A stretch of 64,000 nt of DNA from Gentiana macrophylla (taxonomy: Eukaryota > Streptophyta > Magnoliopsida > Gentianales > Gentianaceae), in NCBI GenBank assembly GCA_026214975.1, contig CM047806.1:48625947-48689946 (forward strand). Reading direction: 5' to 3'. The notes beneath the pieces are model-generated. The model searched no databases. It worked only from the letters and a program-made list of their open reading frames with translations, and was not told the DNA's origin. Position numbers and translations under genes: made by a program. Shown one piece after another: positions 57,515-64,000 of this stretch (position 1 is its first letter; each line of letters begins with the position of its first letter).

Positions 57515-58200
57515 TCAACTCGTCTTGAGCCATGAAGTCAGACTCGTCTCTAACCTGGAGGGTTTCGCAAACGACTCTTTTCGGTTCGACGGTCTTGGGC
57601 TCCGTCTCCTCCTGGTCGACTCTATTACTGCCTTCGACAGATTCGACTCGTTCCGAGCCTCCGTCTCTCCGACTTTATCTATACGAGTTCGCCGAGGTCG
57701 ACTCGCAGTATTCGACCCGGGGCCTCTTGTACATCCCTCTTGCAGGATAATCTCTTCGATTTGTGGTAACATGATCCAGCAGGGTCTTGGGGCGGCTGAC
57801 GACCACTCCAATTCCTTTATCAAGATAGATCTTTGCCCTCCGGCAAGCGCCGAGACAACCATCTGAAACTTCCTTTGAGACGGGATCCCCAGGATCACCG
57901 TGTAATGCGAATGCAGGTCAACGATTAGAAACTCAACTTTCTCCTTTCGGTAGGGCGTGTGGTCGCCAATCTCAACCTCCAGATCAATGACGCCTAACAC
58001 GGATACTTTATCATTAGAAAATCCTTCCAGCACCCTAGATAAAGCTTTAACTTGGACGTTCCTATCTTCAGTTGTTTGAGGGTTTCCGTGTAAATGATGT
58101 ATCGCGCGCCCCGTGTTCAGGTGAGGACACGGTTGACGCCGAAATCATTGATTCCAACCTGTACCACAATGGGCAACTCCATTGCTCCGGGCGGTCCTGC
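57515..58200 (-). pseudogene. Protease region of the Tat element
   Basis: 58033-57515: LEGFSNDKVSVLGVIDLEVE, VEFLIVDLHSHYTVILGIPS, the C-terminal half of a Tat-type protease (F.vVD..s.Y..ILG.P). Upstream (58190-58060) GINDFGVNRVLT precedes the expected active-site D-x-G-S, which is disturbed by frame breaks. The downstream part is an Arg/Ser-rich linker. Confidence 0.7.
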
Positions 58201-58527
58201 GAGCTCTCTCCGAATGAAGGAGATAGCATGTTCATAGCTAGGACAACCGGCTTTTCTCTTCCTCTGATGTTAATTGCATTGTTCTGGCTCTTAATCTGAT
58301 GGTTCCTGGGAAATTCTTCAATAATTACCTTGATCTCATTTTGGTACTTGCGGGGCCCCCTATCATTTCTGTTTCCCTTATTGTGCTATCTGTATTTGTC
58401 CAACTCTCCGTCTTTGATCATTCTGTCAACGATCCTTCTCAGGCTGATACATTCATCTGTGATGTGACCGTGATATCTTCATGGAAATCGCAATATTTTG
58501 TCTCATCTCACATTTTGGGGTCGGACC

Positions 58528-58946
58528 TTATGGGTCTTGGCCTTTCGATTCAATCACGGATTTCATAAAGTATCTCGGATAAACTTGTATTGATAGGGAT
58601 GACTCATCAGACTTCATCGGCTTCTTGACCTCTCTGTCTCGGTCCCTTCCTCTCTTTCGATCATCTTTTTGCTCTTCCATATGCTCCTCTCTTTCTTCAT
58701 CCCTTGAGGATCTGGACTCATTTCGAATTTTCCCTTTTCCAGAGGAAGAGGGAGCCGCTTCGGTCAATCCGAATTTGCGAGCCTGGTTGAAAAGGTCATG
58801 CAAATTCGCTGGCGGATTCATTGCGAAGTGAGTTTTCATCATTCCATTAGCGATGCCATTCATGAAACCTCTTTGACTTCGCTTGTGTGTTCTTTGTCCG
58901 CTCATAAACTTTCATAAATGTGTCGTAATAGCTCTTGCATGATTCC
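58528..58946 (-). pseudogene. Gag C-terminal part of the Tat element, cut by element B
   Basis: YYDTFMKVYERTKNTQ-type sequence (58935-58880), then GFMNGIANGMMKTHFAMNPP, ANLHDLFNQARKFGLTE and a highly charged linker (EEREEHMEEQKDDRKRGRDR). This matches the C-terminal retrotransposon gag domain of Tat elements. The upstream part is displaced by element B beyond the right edge of the window. Confidence 0.8.
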
Positions 58947-60457
58947 TGTCTCGGATTTTATCTAAGCAAAATAAACAAGGAATAAAATAATCCGGTTTAC
59001 CCCAAGTGCAGGAATCGTAGTATAGTAGTTACAACCGGAGTCGAATCACGTGGAATCGAGATTGGTCTATTTCTTAATTTTTCTAAAGGTTGTCACTTAA
59101 AAATAACTAAAAACTAAAACGAAGAAACAATAAACCTGACAGAGGGTTGTCAATCCAAAGCCGTGAAATATAGTTATGGACCTAAACAAACTGAATAAAT
59201 CTATTCTATAACTAAAAAGAAAAATAAAATTCTAAAATAGCAACGAAGACAAGGCACAAAGATAATTTCAATTAATTTTAACGAAGAACAAGCATTGATC
59301 CACCTATCCCGCAACTCTCAATTTCTACCCTAGATCGTTTAATGAAGATTTAATAAAGATGTGGTTCACCTATCAAAGGTATGAACTTTAATCTCTTAGA
59401 AAAGTTCGTGATATTAATCTCTCATCTCTCGATCTTAAAGATTAACGCTTCCATAACAAAGGTGTAAGATTTGTTCAATCTAGCAACCTAGAAATTTATC
59501 CTAGCAACTCTCGTTATTTTTAGGTTAAAATCTAATCTTTACTACGGTGATCTAGGTCTAACAACGATTCTCATCAAACGTTAAACATCAATAAGCAACA
59601 CATCCATCGATTTAAATTGCATAATCAATAAGAACATAATAAAGATACAAACTTTAAATTAAAACTCACAAACAATCCCAAAGAAGAAATCAAGATGTTG
59701 CGGAGACAGTTTCACAAGCTTGTTCCAGAAAGCCTCAGATCATCTTCAGAATACGAATGAACGAAAATAAATAAAAAAAACAAAAGTGGGGCTCGGTCGA
59801 CCGAGCAGGTTCACTTGGTCGACCGAGTGAAGCTCTGTCTAGGGTTTTGTGCGGCTGAATAATGTGTATCGTAGGGTTGAAATAACGCTTCTATTTATAG
59901 AGTTTTAAGTAGGCTGCTGCTATGTCGGCCAATGGAAGCCCGTCCGCTATGCTGGACGCCCGTCCAGATGCTGAAAAATCTTCGAGTCGGGCCGAGCTGG
60001 ATCAGACGCCCGTCCTATAGGTTTTTGAACGCTCATTCAGCAAATTTCTGCCTTCCCTGAATCCAGACACTCCTCCTGGACGCCAGTCCAATCTTCTGGA
60101 CGCCAGTCCACTGGACGGATGGAGCAAACGCACATCCAGACTTCTAAATCTTCATTCCATCTTCGACTTGCATCATCTTCCTTCCATTTAACCTTCTTTT
60201 AAACATCGTTTAAGCTCATTCCCTGCCATGCTCGGGTACCTACAAGATAATAGAAACGTGCAAAATGTAGAAACATATATATTGATAGAAAATCGCTAAT
60301 AAAATCACGTAATTAACTCGATTTTGCACTTAAACCACTTCAAACCTCATTTGCTCAATAAATCCAATAAATACCTACTTTCTATGCAAATCATCAAATT
60401 ATAGAGGAAATTATTACAAAATATAACATTATAAACCATAGAAAATCACCCTAAACA
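58947..60457 (-). repeat. 3' LTR of element B
   Basis: Minus-strand start TGTTTAGGGTGATTTTC at 60457, end ...AATCCGAGACA at 58947 (1511 bp). TATA box: plus strand TATTTATA at 59892-59899. The first 600 bases of the U5 side match 63373-64000 closely (roughly nine in ten by eye). Confidence 0.9.
59791..60140 (-). promoter_or_regulatory. Dyad cluster around the TATA box in the LTR of B
   Basis: Upstream of TATA (59935-60140): CTGGACGCCCGTCCAG (59952-59967, perfect 7+2+7), GACGCCCGTCC, CTGGACGCCAGTCC twice and TGGACGGATGGAG. Downstream of TATA: GCTCGGTCGACCGAGC (59791-59806, perfect 16-bp palindrome) and ACTTGGTCGACCGAGT (59813-59828). Confidence 0.7.
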
Positions 60458-63347
60458 ACTCCCCCACACTTAGCTTTTGCTCGTCCGGAGCAAAACAAAA
60501 CAAGATCTAGGCTCGGAAAAAAGGATAGACATTTCAGCAAGTATAAAGCATATTCAATAAATCAGAAGTTCACCCCTGTGTGTGTGCAAAGCCATAGTAA
60601 ACTTCCACTAAGTTTAAACTTGAAATTTATTCCAAGCAACTAGCAAATACCCCATTCAGACTAGAAATAAATGATACTCATAACATGCACCCTACAAAAC
60701 GTAACATATCCCGAAAAGGATGATAGAATACATTTAGGACCTTTCTGACATACTCAGAGGATAATCCCTACAACATATCTATCAGTTTATACTGGGGATA
60801 AGGTAGACGATAACTACGTCTTATATCAATGCAAACCAGATTCCTTATATAAGTTGATTTAATAATCTTCACATATACGCACGTCAGAATGAGCTATTGC
60901 CCTGTCATAGTAGAATAGGACATTCAAGATATACCCTACCTTACTCAAATCATAAGGCAGCTTTTTTTGACTGTCGTGAGCTTTTGGTCATCATAGTGGT
61001 ATAGGACATTCGAGATACGCCCTACCTCACTCCAATCATCGACCAGCTGTCGACACACCCTATTAATTCATTCATTTAAAACAACTTCTAAAGCACAGTA
61101 GTTACGTTTCACTTATCCCATTCAAACCTAAGATATTCACAGTATGTCATACTCTGGCTCTAAACACAAACTATTATAATTTCACGATACATATACATTA
61201 GCACTAAGCACAAGATACTTATAAGATAATCAAAAATTACCAATCCAAATGGGTATAGCTTTATATTTTAGCTCATCATTCAATATGGCTCGTGAGATGT
61301 ATGTCGGGTGAAACTACTAACTTACTAAACATACGGTATACAGCATCAATGACTATAAAAACCGAACAAAAAATATGCATTGCTCACTCGGGACAAAACA
61401 AAAATTTTGAAAAATTTAGCTCATTTCAGCACAGAATCATAATGATATAAGCAAATGATAGATACACGTAACCATTCCCCCCACACTTAAACCACAACAT
61501 GTCCTCAAAGTTGTGCGTAATTAAAGAAAATATAAAGTACTTAGTCGATTGTAATTCAAGGTGGCAATTTCAAGGTGGTCTAGATCCAGATCCAGAAATG
61601 CGTGAAGAAGTCAGTAGACTGTGGACCATCCACCGGAAAACTGGCTTCATCTAAAACTCACAATTGCTATCGCAAATACCCTGCACACTTGAACAAACAT
61701 GGCAACATCTCGGGAACATAGGGGATATAACATGGCAAAATAATCATAGACAAGATAAGCACATGATATAATTGCTCGATGGAAAAATTACCACACGCTT
61801 AAAACACGTAACATCTAAGCGCCAATTATAAAGCCACAGAGGCTTGACATCCCAGATAGGTCCAACATGTGCATACGTAAATATCAAACTCCAACCGAAA
61901 GTGTAAACAGAGGACACTACAAAGTAGTGTGGCTAGTGCACTAAATGAAAAAAATGTAATATTACACAATGCAACTAAGTGATATGCAAGTATACTAATA
62001 ATGCAAAAAGAAAATAAAGAAAATGCTAGCCCAACTAATTTCCATGATGTCGCCTAATCTATAATTTGACTAAGCGATGAAACATGTCAACTATGTATGG
62101 AAGTCAAATAATAAACGCCTTTCTAAATAAAGCCACAGAGGCTCGACATACAAAGTGTAGACATGCCTTAAGATCCATCGTAAAATAATAGCAACGGAAA
62201 ACCGACAAAGAGCTTCAACTAAAGCAATGATGAATCACATCGTAAAAGCCAACCCCTAAACAACCCTAACACCCTAAATAGACTATGAAAGGAACAACAT
62301 AAATCATAGTAGAATCACGCTCTACTGGGGCGCCCAGGCGTTACCAAGAGTAGGGCCTCATCAATTTCGTGAATAAATTTCGTGACATCCTCTCATAAGC
62401 GCATCCCATGTACCCAAAGTCATGTAAACAGTAAAAACAACGAAAAACCTCGCATGGGACGTGGTCCACATACCAAAAGTATGCAATAGATACATGGGGA
62501 TGTAAAATAAAGAAGCCATGCCACATCAACAGACTCAAACACAAACAATCACTCAACATAGACCGCAATAGATGGAGAAATAACCATAAAGGTAAAAGAA
62601 CAGAACATTCTACGCATATATAAAGGCCACAGAGGCTCACATTAAAACATCCATGTCAAATAACGGAAGCATGTATCAAAATCAAATTCTATTCACTAAA
62701 GCCTCGATGCACCTGGACGGGCTCGACAAGACATGACGCCGCCCTGGCGCCTCAAAACATATACAGGATCGTGCGTTTGGTCGGACGGGCGCCCACTCCT
62801 TATGGACGACGCTTGGAACCACACGCAGCGCACGGGCGCTTGGAAAGGACAAACGCCGTCTGGCCTTAGCATGATGCACAATAAAGAGAAACTCGACCCT
62901 CGCTTGACTCTCACCCTAGTTACCACGTTAGTAAATTCAAACCTCGTAAACCCTAAAGAACAAAAAAACAACTTTTTCTTCTTTTTTTTTTTTTTTTTTT
63001 TCTAATAAGATAAAGAAACAGTAAAAGATACGGAAAACTTAAATGTAAACCTACCTACTAAAAATTTAAAATGTAAAACACTAAAAGGGAGAAAACGTGT
63101 TGGTCTCTCTTCTGAGCCCAAAATGGAAGGGAAAACAGCAGATTTTGACCTCGAAAATGGTGTCAAACGGTCTCCGGCATTTACCATGTCGCCGGGCGCC
63201 GAACGAAGCTTTCAATTGGGGTCTCGCGCGCCAAACCGACACCGAGCCGAAAGTTATGGCCAAAATACTACCATGTGCCCTAACGATCCCTTTATCCAAA
63301 CTTATAAAGTAAAATCGAAAAATTAATAAACTAGACAACCGCATCGA
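60458..63347 (-). other. Non-coding interior of element B
   Basis: 60458-61560 is homologous to the 3' region of element A. It contains an 86-bp-spaced duplication (60904-60962 and 60990-61048; TCATAGTRG, ATAGGACATTC, CCTACCT) and a PPT-like tract CCCCCCACACTT (61477-61488). GCCACAGAGGCT recurs at 61833, 62132 and 62626. 62700-62860 holds GGACGGGCGCCC and AAACGCCGTC dyad-like motifs. A T run is at 62978-63001. No gag-pol motif in any frame. Confidence 0.7.
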
Positions 63348-63366
63348 TTCCCCGGCAACGGTGCCA
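63348..63366 (-). other. Primer binding site of element B (tRNA-Asp)
   Basis: Minus strand TGGCACCGTTGCCGGGGAA, one base off the tRNA-Asp complement; GGCGCC to GGCACC is the change expected from deamination of a methylated CpG. Six bases separate it from the LTR end at 63373. Confidence 0.9.
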
Positions 63367-63372
63367 AAAACT

Positions 63373-64000
63373 TGTCTCGGATTTTATCTAAGCAAAATAA
63401 ACAAGTAATAAAATAATCCGGTTTACCCCAAGTGCAGGGATCGTAGTATAGTAGTTACAACCGGAGTCGAATCGCTGTGGAATCGAGATTGGTCTAGTTC
63501 TTAATTTTTCTAAAGGTTGTCACTTAAAAATAACTAAAACTAAAACGAAGAAACAATAAACTGGACAGAGGGTTGTCAATCCAAAGCCAGGAAAGATAAT
63601 TGCGAACGAAAATAACTCTAATCTATAAACTAAAAAGAAAATAAACTTCTAAGATAACAACGAAGAACAAGGCACAAAGATAATTTCAATTAATTTTAAC
63701 GAAGAACAAGCATTGATCCACCTATCCCGCAACTCTCAATTTCTACCCTAGATCGTTTAATGAAGATTTAATAAAGATGTGGTTCACCTATCAAAGGTAT
63801 GAACTTCTAATCTCTTAGAAAAGTTCGCATATTAATCTCTCATCTCTCGATCTTAAAGATTAACGTTTCCATAACAAAGGTGTAAGATTTGTTCAATCTA
63901 GAAACCTAGAAATTTAACCTAGCAACTCTCATTATTTTTAGGTTAAAAATCTAATCTTTACTACGGTGATCTAGGTCTAACAACGATTCTCATCAAACGT
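63373..64000 (-). repeat. 5' LTR of element B, partial
   Basis: Begins (plus strand) TGTCTCGGATTTTATC as in the 3' LTR at 58947 and runs off the window. Contains the same TTTACCCCAAGTGCAGG block and GTAGTATAGTAGTTAC. Confidence 0.9.

Larger units (their letters stand above)
34782..58946 (-). mobile_element. Tat-lineage Ty3/gypsy element, interrupted by elements A and B
   Basis: Minus-strand gag (58946-58528), protease (58033-57515), RT (57258-56677), RNase H (56591-56265), a second RNase H (56108-55743) and integrase (55236-54409). The extra RNase H is diagnostic of Tat. Downstream of pol lie plus-strand ORFs (36703-42804, continued at 54069), then a 143-bp tandem repeat and the probable 3' LTR region. 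Element A is inserted at 42805-54063; element B interrupts gag at 58946. The outer boundary near 34782 is inferred from where gag of element M stops. Confidence 0.75.
58947..64000 (-). mobile_element. Element B: non-autonomous Athila-related LTR element
   Basis: Minus strand: 5' LTR (from 64000 or beyond to 63373), tRNA-Asp PBS 63366-63348, about 2.9 kb interior without gag-pol, PPT 60474-60458 and 3' LTR 60457-58947. LTR starts, PPT block and 3' untranslated region are related to element A, so it is a deletion derivative that would need proteins from a relative. Inserted in gag of the Tat element. The far end and target duplication are outside the window; ATTCC (58942-58946) is the near-side candidate. 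Confidence 0.85.

Noticed and set aside
62733..63005. 90-codon ORF ending in a Phe run
   Set aside because: The tail is a T homopolymer and the rest is element B leader with dyad-like repeats; no coding support.

Overview
The window is a gene-poor, repeat-dominated stretch of a flowering-plant nuclear genome, most likely a eudicot. The evidence is the set of plant-type elements (Athila-type and Tat-type Ty3/gypsy elements, Ty1/copia relics, a Mutator-like element with SWIM and OTU domains, an Ulp1-type element, a tRNA-derived SINE, MITEs) and one plant NF-YB gene. The species cannot be named from the sequence. A 100-base run of N at 16181-16280 marks an assembly gap. Almost every coding region, including the NF-YB histone fold, is interrupted by 1-2 base indels. 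Two LTRs of one element differ mainly by indels, so some of the breakage may be sequencing error rather than decay.

Left third (1-23170): a broken MULE transposase with SWIM finger and OTU protease domain (105-2556); small MITE-like repeats and a SINE with a clear target duplication (3179-4620); an array of inverted repeats (4795-5049); a solo LTR with a perfect 5-bp target duplication (5339-7430); an Ulp1-type cysteine protease remnant on the minus strand with its coiled-coil upstream part (7931-10120); a probable copia-type LTR (about 10130-11690); the 3' end of a minus-strand copia element (11694-16180); the gap; a small genic island with NF-YB on minus (16295-18350) and a two-exon plant-conserved small protein on plus (19379-20071); and two nested copia gag relics (about 20600-23170).

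Right two thirds (23171-64000) are nested Ty3/gypsy elements. Element M (23171-about 34781, minus) is Athila-type: gag, protease, RT, RNase H, integrase, an env-position ORF with a Transposase_32-like motif, and the 3' LTR; its 5' end is cut off. Next comes a large Tat-lineage element (about 34782-58946, minus) with gag, protease, RT, two RNase H domains and integrase. Between its pol and its distal end lies a cassette of antisense ORFs (plus strand): one Transposase_28-like/coiled-coil ORF and two tandem Transposase_32-like ORFs, the latter two each with a TATA box. Tat is interrupted twice: by element A (42805-54063, plus, both LTRs, PBS, PPT and 5-bp duplication CCCAT) and by element B (58947-past the window end, minus, LTRs and PBS but only about 2.9 kb of non-coding interior).

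The least expected signal is a recurrent architecture: clusters of 12-16 bp dyads (for example TCAAACGCCCGTTTGA, TGAAACGCCCGTTTCA, CTGGACGCCCGTCCAG). Arm sequences differ between elements while symmetry is kept. The clusters sit just upstream of the TATA box in LTRs of M, A and B, again in the leaders of A and B, in the solo LTR, and in a U3-like module between integrase and the env-position ORF of M.
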